Shown here: piece by piece, positions 53,830 to 62,054 of the stretch | Layout of the letters: every line of letters starts with the position of its first letter | How positions within the stretch are numbered: the first letter of the stretch is position 1 | Source: Kitasatospora cheerisanensis KCTC 2395 | Lineage (GTDB): Bacteria > Actinomycetota > Actinomycetes > Streptomycetales > Streptomycetaceae | NCBI RefSeq assembly: GCF_000696185.1 | Contig: NZ_KK853997.1 | Location: 3,886,410-3,950,409, forward strand | Length of the DNA stretch: 64,000 bases | Direction of reading: 5' to 3' | Program-made: the position numbers and the translations under genes | Notes under the pieces: model-generated | What the model saw: only the letters and a program-made list of their open reading frames with translations | Told to the model about the DNA's origin: nothing | Database searches by the model: none

Positions 53830-54232
53830 CCGGCTCTCCTCTCGGTGTCGTCGTCCGCCGAAATCGCGGCCCGACGCCATGCCCGAATGGTCGTGACGAT
53901 CGGACAAAAGGGAATCACGATCTGGTTTCGGTCATACCGCGACACCTGGGACTTCGGCTGACACCACCCGATCGGCGGCCACTCGTCGGCAGCAGGGGGA
54001 TACCCGCCGGGACCCCTGTCAACCCGCCCAAGCAGGCATCAATCGGACGCTAAGGTCACATAGTTGACCGATCGTCAGGCTTGCCCCCGTGCGCGAACCG
54101 ATGCGCTCCTCCACCGGGTCGGCGGGGCCGCCCGGGCGCACGCCCCGCTCCCGGCGCCCACGCCCGGCGCATCCGGTGCGCGGGCTGCTCCCGATCGGCG
54201 GCGCGGCCCGACCGGCCCGCGCCCGGGAACGA
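53830..54232. other. Gene-free stretch between surface protein and tRNA genes
   Basis: About 400 bp with no convincing gene on either strand. It is locally AT-richer near 53890-53940 and 54030-54075, as expected for the promoter of the minus-strand surface-protein gene. TTGACC at about 54063 could be a plus-strand -35 but no gene follows it. Confidence 0.5.
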
Positions 54233-54264
54233 CGAAGGCCCCGGGTGGAAACCCGGGGCCTTCG
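54233..54264 (-). terminator. Hairpin terminator after tRNA-Arg pair
   Basis: A perfect 14-bp stem (54233-54246 with 54251-54264) with GGAA tetraloop, 2 bp beyond the encoded CCA of the downstream tRNA-Arg on the minus strand. Confidence 0.85.
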
Positions 54265-54266
54265 GC

Positions 54267-54342
54267 TGGTGCGCTCAGCAGGATTCGAACCTGCAACCTC
54301 TTGATCCGTAGTCAAGTGCTCTATCCGTTGAGCTATGAGCGC
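54267..54342 (-). tRNA. tRNA-Arg (anticodon ACG), copy 2
   Basis: Minus-strand cloverleaf with acceptor GCGCTCA/TGAGCGC, anticodon loop CTACGGA (anticodon ACG, deaminated to ICG by TadA) and T-loop TTCGAAT, with CCA encoded at 54267-54269. Identical in sequence to the copy 111 bp upstream. Confidence 0.97.
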
Positions 54343-54377
54343 TCGGACGGCCCCTTGCGGAACCGCGAGCGGAGATT

Positions 54378-54453
54378 TGGTGCGCTCAGCAGGATTCGAA
54401 CCTGCAACCTCTTGATCCGTAGTCAAGTGCTCTATCCGTTGAGCTATGAGCGC
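54378..54453 (-). tRNA. tRNA-Arg (anticodon ACG), copy 1
   Basis: Same 76-nt sequence as the other copy, including encoded CCA (54378-54380). The two are 111 bp apart and lie on the same strand, probably one transcript ended by the downstream hairpin. Confidence 0.97.
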
Positions 54454-54591
54454 TCGCCCCGTCGGCCTTGGCCTCTTGGGCGGTGCGGGGACAACATTAC
54501 ATGACCGGCGACCTGGGACGAAATCGATTGCCGGCGGCCCCGTCAAGGCCGCCGCGACGGCCATCGGGCGAACAGTGCCCGACAACGCAGA

Positions 54592-54620
54592 AGCCCCGTC
54601 GGTCAGTGACCGACGGGGCT
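54592..54620 (-). terminator. Hairpin terminator after tRNA-Ser(GCT)
   Basis: A perfect 13-bp stem AGCCCCGTCGGTC with its complement, 3-base loop, 11 bases beyond the tRNA on the minus strand. Confidence 0.8.
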
Positions 54621-54630
54621 CCCGGCAGAG

Positions 54631-54721
54631 CGGAGGCGGAGGGATTTGAACCCTCGATGGACGATAAAGCCCAAACCGCATTAGCAGTGCGGCGCCATAG
54701 ACCGGACTAGGCGACGCCTCC
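54631..54721 (-). tRNA. tRNA-Ser (anticodon GCT)
   Basis: 91 nt, acceptor GGAGGCG/CGCCTCC, anticodon loop CTGCTAA (anticodon GCT, reads AGC/AGU), long variable arm, T-loop TTCAAAT. No CCA is encoded. Confidence 0.97.
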
Positions 54722-54922
54722 AACACCCGGACCGCGACCGGGACTCCGGCGCAATCCGTGCGACTGCGATGATGCCACAGCCGAAGGCTCCGGCACCAAC
54801 CACCACAACGATACTGGCCGGGTCGTCCACGGCGCAAAGAAGAATGAGATACTCCAGTCTCCGAGGAGAGCCAGAGCCGCCCGTCGAAGCGGCGGCCCGA
54901 AGGCGTGAGGAGACCTGTCGAC

Positions 54923-57900
54923 GTGAGCAGCAGGCCGACCCGAGGCGCTGCTCGCCTCGCCGCGATACTCGACGCACTGCCCGACCCACTGCTGCTGGTG
55001 AACTCCAACGGCACCGTGGTCGACGCCAACAAGGCGGCCGTGGAGAGCCTGCAGGCGCCCGGCACCTCGCTGGTCGGACGGGGAGTGCTGGACCTGCTGC
55101 CGGAGTTCGACCCCAGCCGAATCCCCGGTTCGATGCGGCCCCCGGCGAGCGAGACCGAAAGCCTGGAACTACCACCGGTCCGGATGACCGCCCGGCGCAC
55201 CGACGGCACCACCTTCGCCGTCGAGGTGTCCGGGAACGACTTCAAGGACGAGGGCGGCGGGGAGGCGCACGGCTTCCTGTCCTTCGCCACCACCGACCAG
55301 GACCTGCTGCTGCTCCTGGTCCGCGACCTGTCGACGCGCCTCGGCGTGGAGTCCGAACTGCGGCGCCAGCACAAGCAGACCGAGATGATCCTGCGGGCCG
55401 CCGCCGAAGGTGTCCTCGGCGTCGACCTGGAGGGCCGCGTGGTGCTGGTCAACCCGGCCGCCGCGCACATCCTCGACTTCCGGGCCAGCGAGCTCGGCGG
55501 CCGCGAACTGCACCCGCTGATCCAGCACTCCCAGCCCGACGGCAGCCCGCTGGCCGCCGAGAGCTCGGCGCTGATGGACACCCTGCACTCCGGCCGCAAG
55601 CACCGGATCCGCAACACCGTGCTGTGGCGCAAGGACGGCAGCCCCGTCACCGTCGACCTGACCACCGCCCCGGTCCGGGACGGCGAACAACTCGTCGGCG
55701 CGGTCATGACGTTCACCGACCGCACCCACGAACTCGCCCTCACCGCACGCAACGAGCACCTCACCGCCGTCCTGGAGTCCGAACTCGGCGGCGCGCTCGG
55801 CGCGCTGCACCGCCGGATCGACCAGCTCGCCGCCGACCCCGCCGGACAGCTCTGGCCCGAGGCCAACTGGACGCTGCGCCGGCTCGCCGACGAGTGCCGC
55901 CGCTTCGGCCGGCTCATCGAGGGCGTGCTCGAACACCAGCGCTTCGAGGCCGCCGCCGACCGCGGCAAGGCCGCGCTGGACCGCGAACGGATCGGCCTGG
56001 ACGAGGTCGTGCAACTGGCCGTCGAGCGGGCCGGCGACCTGGTCGGCCCCGGCCGGGTCCGCTACTCGGTGCACGCCGCCGCCGTGAAGGTGCTCGCCGA
56101 CCGCGAACGCCTCGCCCAGGCGCTCGGCCACTTGGTCGCCGACGTCAGCGGCGTCACCCCCGTGCCCGAACCCGCCCACGCCGAGGGCGAACCCGCCCCC
56201 GTCGGCGGGGCGTTCGGCGAGCCCGCGCCCGACGGCGCGCAGCCGCCGATGGTGGTGCTGGCCGCCGCCCAGCGCGGCCAGGTCGCCCGGATCGAGGTGC
56301 GCGGCCCCGCCCGCAGCTCCAGCGCCGTCCACCTGCCGATCGCCCGCGCCGCCGTCCAGCGGCACGGCGGCGTCCTGCAGCGGCACGACCTGCCCGGCGG
56401 CGCCGGCGCCACCTACGTGGTGGAACTGCCGATCGACCCCGACGGCGGCGACGGCGGCACCCCCGACAAGCAGCAGCACGTCCCCAAGGACTCCGACACC
56501 GCGATGCTGCCCGACCTCCCCGGGCAGCCCGCCGCGGCCGCATCGCGGCCGGACGCCGACACGGCGTCAGAGCCCGAGCCCGTCAAGGAGGCCGGCCCCG
56601 CCACCGCGCGGGCCGACGACACCCAGGGCTCCGGCCGCCGCCGGGCCCGCCCCGCCCGCGAGGACGACACCGCGGGCGGCCGGCCCGCCCCCGGCACGCC
56701 GATCGCACTCGGACCCGGGCCGTCCGCCGGCGAGACCGCCGACGGCGACAGCGAACGCCGGACCGCCGAGCCGCCCGCCCCCACCGGCCGGCGCGCCCGC
56801 CGGGCCGCCGCGCAGCAGGACAGCTCGCCGGCCCTGCACCTGCCGGGCGTCCCGGACGCGGGCACGCCCGTCTACCCCGGCCTGGAGAACGCGCTCCCCG
56901 CCACCCCGCCCGAACCCGTCGCCCCCGCCGCGCAGCCCACCGGGCGGCGCCGCCGGCTGGCCCTGCCCGCCGACACCGCGGAGAGCGCGGAAGAGGTGAC
57001 GACGGTGCTGCCGCCCGTCCCCGCCGCCGAGCCCGAACCGTCCACCGCGCTGGCCGTCGCCCGGCCCGCCGCGCCCGCCGTCCCCCCGATGCCGCCCGCG
57101 CCGCCGGCCGGGCCCGACGGGGGCCAGCCGCAGCCGGTCGGCAGTGGACTTGGCGAACTCGTCCCGCCGCGCCCGATGGGCGGCTTCCAGGCCGCCTTCC
57201 CGGGCGCGTTCCCGCCGCCCGGAACGCCGCAGCAGGCCGAACTGCCCGCCGCCCAGAGCCCGGCCGCCAACGGGCAGCCCGTGCCCGCCGGTTCGGGCGA
57301 GAACGGCGGCGCCCCGGCGCTGCCCGCCGGGGCCGGCGCCGTCGAGGGCCGCACACCGCCCCGGCCGATCGCCGAACTCGCCCCCGCCCCGGCCAGGGAG
57401 TTCGACGGCCCCCGGCCGCTGCTGGTGTGGCCCGAACCCGACCCGTCCACCCGCGGCGCGCTGGAGAACCGGGGCTTCCGCCCGGTCGTCGTGGCCTCCC
57501 GCGAGGAGGTCGACGCGCAGGTGCCGCAGACGCCCGCCGCGCTGTTCGTCGACCCGCTGACCGGACCGATCACCCGCACCGCCCTGCAGTCGCTGCGCAC
57601 CGCCGCGCTGGCCGGACGGATCCCCGTCCTGCTGGCCGCCGGACTCGGCCAGGCCACCCGGGACGCCGCCTACGGGGCCGACCCCGCCGTCCTGCTGCGC
57701 GCCCTGGCCCCCCGCGACGGCGAGAACCACGCCGCCCGGGTGCTGCTGGTGGAGTCCGACCCGGAGGTGGCCGCCGCCCTGGTCGCCAGCCTGGAACGGC
57801 GCGGCATGCAGGTCGAGCACGCCGCCGACGAGAACGAGGCGGTGGCCCGGGCCAGCAGCATCCAGCCGAACCTGGTGGTGCTGGACCTCCAGCGGATCGA

Positions 57901-58138
57901 ACAGCGCAACCACGGCCTGCTGGACTGGCTGCGCGCCAACGACCGCCTGCACCGCACCCCGCTGGTGGTGTACACCTCCGCCGACCTGGACCCGCAGGCC
58001 CGCGCCGGACTCCGCACCGGCGCGAACGTGCTGTTCCTCGCCGAGCGCTCCACCACCGACGACGTCCAGGGCCGGATCGTCGAACTGCTGGCCCGGGTCG
58101 GCTCGTTGGGGCAGGTCGCCACGGCCGCCTCGTTCTGA
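54923..58138 (+). CDS. PAS-PAS hybrid kinase-like protein with degenerate kinase core and receiver
   Basis: 1071 residues. PAS-type domain 1 is at about 10-115 (ILDALPDPLLLVNSNGTVVD), PAS 2 at about 155-275 (ILRAAAEGVLGVDLEGRVVL). A kinase-like segment is at about 280-480, but I see no H-box His-Glu and no Asn in the N-box position (ERLAQALGHLVADV). A 400-residue Pro/Ala-rich linker follows, then a receiver-like domain (ARVLLVESDPEVAAALVASL, LVVLDLQ with the Asp, but the usual Lys replaced in LFLAERS). It is probably a catalytically inactive signalling scaffold. Start: GTG with GAGGAG 11 bases upstream. Confidence 0.8.
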   Translation: MSSRPTRGAARLAAILDALPDPLLLVNSNGTVVDANKAAVESLQAPGTSLVGRGVLDLLPEFDPSRIPGSMRPPASETESLELPPVRMTARRTDGTTFAVEVSGNDFKDEGGGEAHGFLSFATTDQDLLLLLVRDLSTRLGVESELRRQHKQTEMILRAAAEGVLGVDLEGRVVLVNPAAAHILDFRASELGGRELHPLIQHSQPDGSPLAAESSALMDTLHSGRKHRIRNTVLWRKDGSPVTVDLTTAPVRDGEQLVGAVMTFTDRTHELALTARNEHLTAVLESELGGALGALHRRIDQLAADPAGQLWPEANWTLRRLADECRRFGRLIEGVLEHQRFEAAADRGKAALDRERIGLDEVVQLAVERAGDLVGPGRVRYSVHAAAVKVLADRERLAQALGHLVADVSGVTPVPEPAHAEGEPAPVGGAFGEPAPDGAQPPMVVLAAAQRGQVARIEVRGPARSSSAVHLPIARAAVQRHGGVLQRHDLPGGAGATYVVELPIDPDGGDGGTPDKQQHVPKDSDTAMLPDLPGQPAAAASRPDADTASEPEPVKEAGPATARADDTQGSGRRRARPAREDDTAGGRPAPGTPIALGPGPSAGETADGDSERRTAEPPAPTGRRARRAAAQQDSSPALHLPGVPDAGTPVYPGLENALPATPPEPVAPAAQPTGRRRRLALPADTAESAEEVTTVLPPVPAAEPEPSTALAVARPAAPAVPPMPPAPPAGPDGGQPQPVGSGLGELVPPRPMGGFQAAFPGAFPPPGTPQQAELPAAQSPAANGQPVPAGSGENGGAPALPAGAGAVEGRTPPRPIAELAPAPAREFDGPRPLLVWPEPDPSTRGALENRGFRPVVVASREEVDAQVPQTPAALFVDPLTGPITRTALQSLRTAALAGRIPVLLAAGLGQATRDAAYGADPAVLLRALAPRDGENHAARVLLVESDPEVAAALVASLERRGMQVEHAADENEAVARASSIQPNLVVLDLQRIEQRNHGLLDWLRANDRLHRTPLVVYTSADLDPQARAGLRTGANVLFLAERSTTDDVQGRIVELLARVGSLGQVATAASF

Positions 58139-58145
58139 CCTCCCG

Positions 58146-59726
58146 TCAGGCTCCGGCGCCCTCCGCCTGACCGGCCCGCGGCAAGCGGGCCACCAGGCGG
58201 GCGCCGACCGGGGACGGCTCGACGGTCAGGGTGCCGCCGTGGTGCCCGGCGAGGTCCCGGGCTATCGCCAACCCGAGCCCGGCGCCGCCGAGTTCGCGGC
58301 TGCGCGCATCGTCGAGCCGGGTGAACCGCTCGAACACCCGCTCCCGGTCGCCCGCCGGGATGCCCGGCCCGTCGTCGCGCACCTCCAGCACCACCAGGCC
58401 GCCGCGGACGGCCAGTTCGACCTCCACCCGGCCCGCCGCGAAGCGCTGGGCGTTGTCGACCAGGTTGGTGAGCAGCCGGGTCAGCCAGGTGCGATTGCCC
58501 GACACCGTCACCCCGGCGGCGAGTCGGGCCGCGACCGGCACCCGGTCGGCGGTCCGGGCGGCCAGGGCGGCGGCGAACAGGGCCTCCAGGTCGAGGAGTT
58601 CGACCGCGACCGGATCCGCGGCGTCCAGCCGGGCGAGCAGCAGCAGATCCGCCGCCAGGTCCTGCAGCCGGACGGTGTCCTCCAGCGCGTCGGCGAGCAG
58701 TTCGGGCCACAGCTCCGGATCGGGATGCGCCAGCGCCACCTCCAGCTGGGTGCGCAACACCGCGATGGGGCTGCGCAGTTCGTGCGAGGCGTCGGCGATG
58801 AAACGGCGCTGCCGCAGGCCCGCGTCCTCCAGCCGGTCCAGGGTGGCGTTCACGGTGACGGCCAGCCGCGCCACCTCGTCCCCCGTGCGCGGGACGGGCA
58901 CCCGGCGGTGCAGGTCGTGCCCGGTGATCTCGGCGACCTCGGCGCGGATCGCCTCCACCGGACGCAGCGCCCGGCCGGTGACCCGGCAGGTGACGGCCGC
59001 GACCAGCACCACCAGCCCCGGAACGCCGACCGCCAGCGCGGCGGCGGTGGTGTCCCGGGCCGCGTCCACGTCGCGCAGCGAGGCACTGGCGTGGACGGTG
59101 AGCGGCCCGTCCGGACCGGTCACGCTCATGGTGATCATTCGCTCCTCGTGCCCCTGGCCCCGCACGCCGGCCACCAACGACCGGTCGCCGGGCGCACGTT
59201 GGAACGGATGCCGCTCGGCCCCCGGAACGGTCGGAGCCGGGACGTCCGGCGCGGGGACGTCCGGGCCGGGGACGTCCGGGCCGGGGACGGCGGGGCCCGG
59301 GAGGTGCGGAACGGGCGGCTCGGCCGGGCGCGGCAACAGGTCCGGGGTGGCGGCGACCAGGTGCCCGTGCGCGTCCACCACCCAGACGGACGTCCCGCCG
59401 TGCGGCGCGAGGACCGGCGGCAGGTGCTCGACGGCCGCCGACTCGACGACCTTGCTCGCCTGCTCGACCGCGGCCTGCTGCGCGGTGCGGAGCAGGTTGG
59501 CGTGCAGCACCGCGAGCAGCGCGACCGAACTGCCGCCCAGCGCCAGCGTCACCACGGCGGTGGCGGCGAAGGTGGCGCGGGCCCGGACCGAACGCGGCAC
59601 CAGCCGCCGGGGCTCCTTCGGCAGCAGGCGGTGCAGGCGGCCGGGCCCGGGCGGGGGCAGGCGGCGCAGGTGGCGCACCTTGCGCAGGTGGTGCAGGTGG
59701 CGCAGGTGGCGGCGCAGGTCAGCCAC
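58146..59726 (-). CDS. Sensor histidine kinase (HAMP, HisKA, HATPase)
   Basis: 526 residues. TM1 (ATFAATAVVTLALGGSSVAL, about 52-72), an extracytoplasmic domain with a PGPDVPGPDVPAPDVPAP repeat, TM2 (about 240-260), HAMP, H-box ASHELRSPIAVLRTQ, N-box TNLVDNAQRF, and G boxes DDGPGIPAG and GAGLGLAI. It overlaps the response regulator stop by 8 bp if the first GTG is used. The N-terminal 45 residues are His/Arg/Leu repeats from a DNA microrepeat, so the true start may be later. Partner of the OmpR-type regulator. Confidence 0.9.
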   Translation of the reverse strand: MADLRRHLRHLHHLRKVRHLRRLPPPGPGRLHRLLPKEPRRLVPRSVRARATFAATAVVTLALGGSSVALLAVLHANLLRTAQQAAVEQASKVVESAAVEHLPPVLAPHGGTSVWVVDAHGHLVAATPDLLPRPAEPPVPHLPGPAVPGPDVPGPDVPAPDVPAPTVPGAERHPFQRAPGDRSLVAGVRGQGHEERMITMSVTGPDGPLTVHASASLRDVDAARDTTAAALAVGVPGLVVLVAAVTCRVTGRALRPVEAIRAEVAEITGHDLHRRVPVPRTGDEVARLAVTVNATLDRLEDAGLRQRRFIADASHELRSPIAVLRTQLEVALAHPDPELWPELLADALEDTVRLQDLAADLLLLARLDAADPVAVELLDLEALFAAALAARTADRVPVAARLAAGVTVSGNRTWLTRLLTNLVDNAQRFAAGRVEVELAVRGGLVVLEVRDDGPGIPAGDRERVFERFTRLDDARSRELGGAGLGLAIARDLAGHHGGTLTVEPSPVGARLVARLPRAGQAEGAGA

Positions 59727-60396
59727 CGTCCACCGCCAGCCGGTAGCCCGCGCCGCGGACGGTGCCGACGGCGGCGCGGCCGAACGGGGCGTCGATCTTG
59801 CGGCGCAGCGCGCTGATGTGGACCTCGACGATGTTCGGGTCTCCGTCGTACGCCGAGTCCCAGACCCGCTCCAGGATCTCCCGCTTGGAGACCACCCCGC
59901 CGGACGCCCGGGCCAGGCACTCCAGCACGGCGAACTCCCGGGTGGTCAGCCGCACTTCGGCACCCGCGCGGGTGCAGGTGCGGCGGGCCGGGTCGATCGC
60001 CAGGTCGCCGAACTCCAGGGTCTGAGGCAGCCGCCGGCCGGTCCGGCGGACCAGGGCGCGCAGCCTGGCCACCAGCACCACGTACGAGAACGGCTTGGAC
60101 AGGAAGTCGTCCGCGCCGGTGTCCAGCGCCTCGGCCTCGTCGAGCTCGCCGTCCTTCGCGGTGAGCATCAGGATCGGGGTGTCGTCGCCCGCGGCCCGCA
60201 GCCGGGCGCAGACCCGGTAGCCGTTCAGGAGCGGCAGCATGATGTCGAGCACGATCACGTCGTAGTCGTGCTCGGTGGCCAGCCAGAGGCCTTCCTCGCC
60301 GTCGTGGGCCAGGTCGACCGCGAACCCCTCGGCCCGCAGCCCGCGTTGCAGGGCGGCGGCGAGCCGCCGTTCGTCCTCGACCACCAGTACGCGCAT
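59719..60396 (-). CDS. OmpR/PhoB-family response regulator
   Basis: 225 residues. The receiver has Asp51 (VLDIMLPLLNG) and Lys101 (LSKPF). The winged-helix DNA-binding domain contains RLTTREFAVLECLARASGG, WDSAYDGDPNIVEVHISALR and GTVRGAGYRL. It is the first gene of the operon. An 11-bp direct repeat lies 39 bp upstream in the divergent region shared with a PepSY gene, its likely target. Confidence 0.95.
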   Translation of the reverse strand: MRVLVVEDERRLAAALQRGLRAEGFAVDLAHDGEEGLWLATEHDYDVIVLDIMLPLLNGYRVCARLRAAGDDTPILMLTAKDGELDEAEALDTGADDFLSKPFSYVVLVARLRALVRRTGRRLPQTLEFGDLAIDPARRTCTRAGAEVRLTTREFAVLECLARASGGVVSKREILERVWDSAYDGDPNIVEVHISALRRKIDAPFGRAAVGTVRGAGYRLAVDGG

Positions 60397-60434
60397 GGGA
60401 CCAGCGTGGCAGGCGTCGCGCCCGGCGGCGGGGC

Positions 60435-60456
60435 GGCTTCAGCCTGGCTTCAGGCG
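60435..60456. promoter_or_regulatory. 11-bp direct repeat, candidate OmpR-type operator
   Basis: GGCTTCAGCCT followed directly by GGCTTCAGGCG. Two half-sites one helical turn apart are the arrangement bound by OmpR/PhoB-family dimers. It lies in the 128-bp divergent region between the response regulator and the PepSY gene. Confidence 0.6.
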
Positions 60457-60524
60457 GGGCGCGGCAAGCTGGGCGCCCGGCCGGCGGGAGGATCCCGGCC
60501 GGGCCGTCGAGGGGAGTTGTGCAG

Positions 60525-61176
60525 ATGTCCGAACCGCAGTCGCCGGAGCCGTCCGAGCCTGGGGCGTCCTCGCCCGGGGCGTCCGAGCCCGCGGCCTTCA
60601 AGCGCGAGCCGTTCGAGCCCGGGGCCGAGAAGGTGACCGCCCCGACGTTCCGTCAGCGCTACGTCCGGCTGCCTGAGCGGTCGGGCCGCCGGTGGTTGCT
60701 GGGCGCCGCCGCCGTCCTGGTGGTGGGAGTCGCCGCCGGTGCCGGTGCGGTGGCCGCGCACCACCCGGACCGGGAGCGGCCGCCGTTCGCCCGGACGTTC
60801 GCCGGGCGCGCCCCGGACGCGCCCTGGGCGCCCGGCGTACCCGGTGCGCCCGACGGCCGGAAGGACCGCCACGGGGACGGCGGGCAGCGGGCCGGCGGGA
60901 AGGCCGGGCACCGCGGGCCGAGGGCGGCACGGACGCGCTGCCCGGCAGCGGGGCACTCGCGCCGGCCCGGTGCCCTCCGTCCCGGCCGACCAGGCGCTGG
61001 CCAAGGCCGTGGGCGCGGTGCCCGGCGGCAAGGTCGACGCCCTCTCGGTGGTCGGCCGGCAGGGCGGCGGCAGCTCCTGGGCCGTCGAGGTGCTCGGCGC
61101 CGACGGGGTGCGCCACCTGGTGACGGTGGACGGCACCGACGGCTCGATCACCGGCAACACCACGAACGGCCGCTGA
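60525..61176 (+). CDS. PepSY-domain membrane-anchored protein, split over three frames
   Basis: Start ATG follows GGGGAG by 8 bases. Frame 1 gives an acidic/Pro N-terminus, one TM helix (GRRWLLGAAAVLVVGVAAGA, about 54-73) and a linker. Frame 2 continues EGRAPRAEGGTDALPGSGAL. Frame 3 supplies the PepSY domain (VPADQALAKAVGAVPGGKVD, then WAVEVLGADGVRHLVTVDGT). One-base deletions near 60893-60915 and 60953-60970 would restore a single 217-residue protein. PepSY proteins beside OmpR-type two-component genes are common and are often their targets. Pseudogene or sequence error. Confidence 0.75.
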
Positions 61177-61188
61177 CCGTCCGGCACC

Positions 61189-61226
61189 GGAAGGGCCCCG
61201 CCGCGCAGTCGCGGCGGGGCCCTTCC
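61189..61226. terminator. Bidirectional hairpin terminator
   Basis: A perfect 17-bp stem (61189-61205 with 61210-61226), loop CAGT, between convergent genes. Confidence 0.88.
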
Positions 61227-61256
61227 AGTGTCTCGTTGCTCCGGTACGGATCCGGG

Positions 61257-61943
61257 TCAGTGGTAGGCGTGCACGACGGCGTGGCCGAGGCCGCGGCCGA
61301 TCAGCCAGCGGTTGACCGGCACGGTCACGACGAACGCCAGCACCAGCGAGGCCGCCAGCGACACCCAGAACAGCAACTGGCCCAGCCCGGCGTTCATCGC
61401 GCCCGGGACGGCGACCATCACGCCGTTGTCGATCAGCTCCATCACCAGGATCGACACGGTGTCGGCGGCCAGCGCGACCTTCAGCGCGGCGCCGACGCTC
61501 AGGCCCGCCTTCAGCACGCCGCGCGCGGTCAGCGCGTAGCCGAAGACGAACGCCAGGGCGATCGACAGTGCCACGGTCGCGCCGTTGTGCAGGCCGAAGC
61601 CGACGCCGATGACCTGGCCGAGCACCTCGCCGATGGCACAGCCGGTGAGGCAGTGCAGGGTCGCCTGGGCGGCGGTGCGCCAACTGCTGCCGCCACCGTG
61701 GCTGTGGTGGCCGTGGTGTGCGCCGTGCTGGTGCCCGGCGTGCTGCTCGTGGTGCCCGGTGTGCTGTGCGTGCTCGTCGTGCGACGCGTGCTCGTCGTGC
61801 GACGCGTGCTGGTCGTGCGAGCCGTGCTGCTCGTGGGCCGTGCGGTGGGCGGTGTGGTCGTGGTGTCCGTGGTGCTGGTGGCTCTCGTGACCCTCGTGAC
61901 CCTGGTGTCCCTCGTGGCCGGAGTGCTCGGTGTGCGGCTCCAT
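61257..61943 (-). CDS. His-rich DUF4396 membrane protein
   Basis: 228 residues. The first 85 are a His/Glu/Gly-rich tract (EGHQGHEGHESHQHHGHHDH and similar) suited to metal binding. Four TM helices of the DUF4396 domain follow (ATLHCLTGCAIGEVLGQVIG, ALSIALAFVFGYAL, and two more). A strong GGGAGGGG site precedes the ATG. A CsoR-type operator lies 46 bp upstream, so it is probably induced by copper or another metal and handles metal at the membrane (inference). Confidence 0.9.
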   Translation of the reverse strand: MEPHTEHSGHEGHQGHEGHESHQHHGHHDHTAHRTAHEQHGSHDQHASHDEHASHDEHAQHTGHHEQHAGHQHGAHHGHHSHGGGSSWRTAAQATLHCLTGCAIGEVLGQVIGVGFGLHNGATVALSIALAFVFGYALTARGVLKAGLSVGAALKVALAADTVSILVMELIDNGVMVAVPGAMNAGLGQLLFWVSLAASLVLAFVVTVPVNRWLIGRGLGHAVVHAYH

Positions 61944-61988
61944 GGTGGCCCCTCCCTGGTCCGGTGCGTTCCGGCAAGCCTGAACGCT

Positions 61989-62005
61989 ATACCCCCTATG
62001 GGTAT
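61989..62005. promoter_or_regulatory. CsoR/RcnR-like operator
   Basis: ATACCC-CCTAT-GGGTAT, a perfect 6-bp inverted repeat with 5-bp centre. It matches the form I recall for Streptomyces CsoR copper-sensing operators. It sits 46 bp upstream of the His-rich DUF4396 start. Confidence 0.7.
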
Positions 62006-62054
62006 TCCCCCAGGCTTTTCGGACCTTCACTCCGGAGCGGAGGGGCCGCCGCGG

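Noticed and set aside
54019-55968. Long minus-strand frame over the tRNAs and the PAS gene
   Set aside because: It runs through three tRNA genes and the start of the PAS hybrid protein; Ser/Arg-rich shadow.
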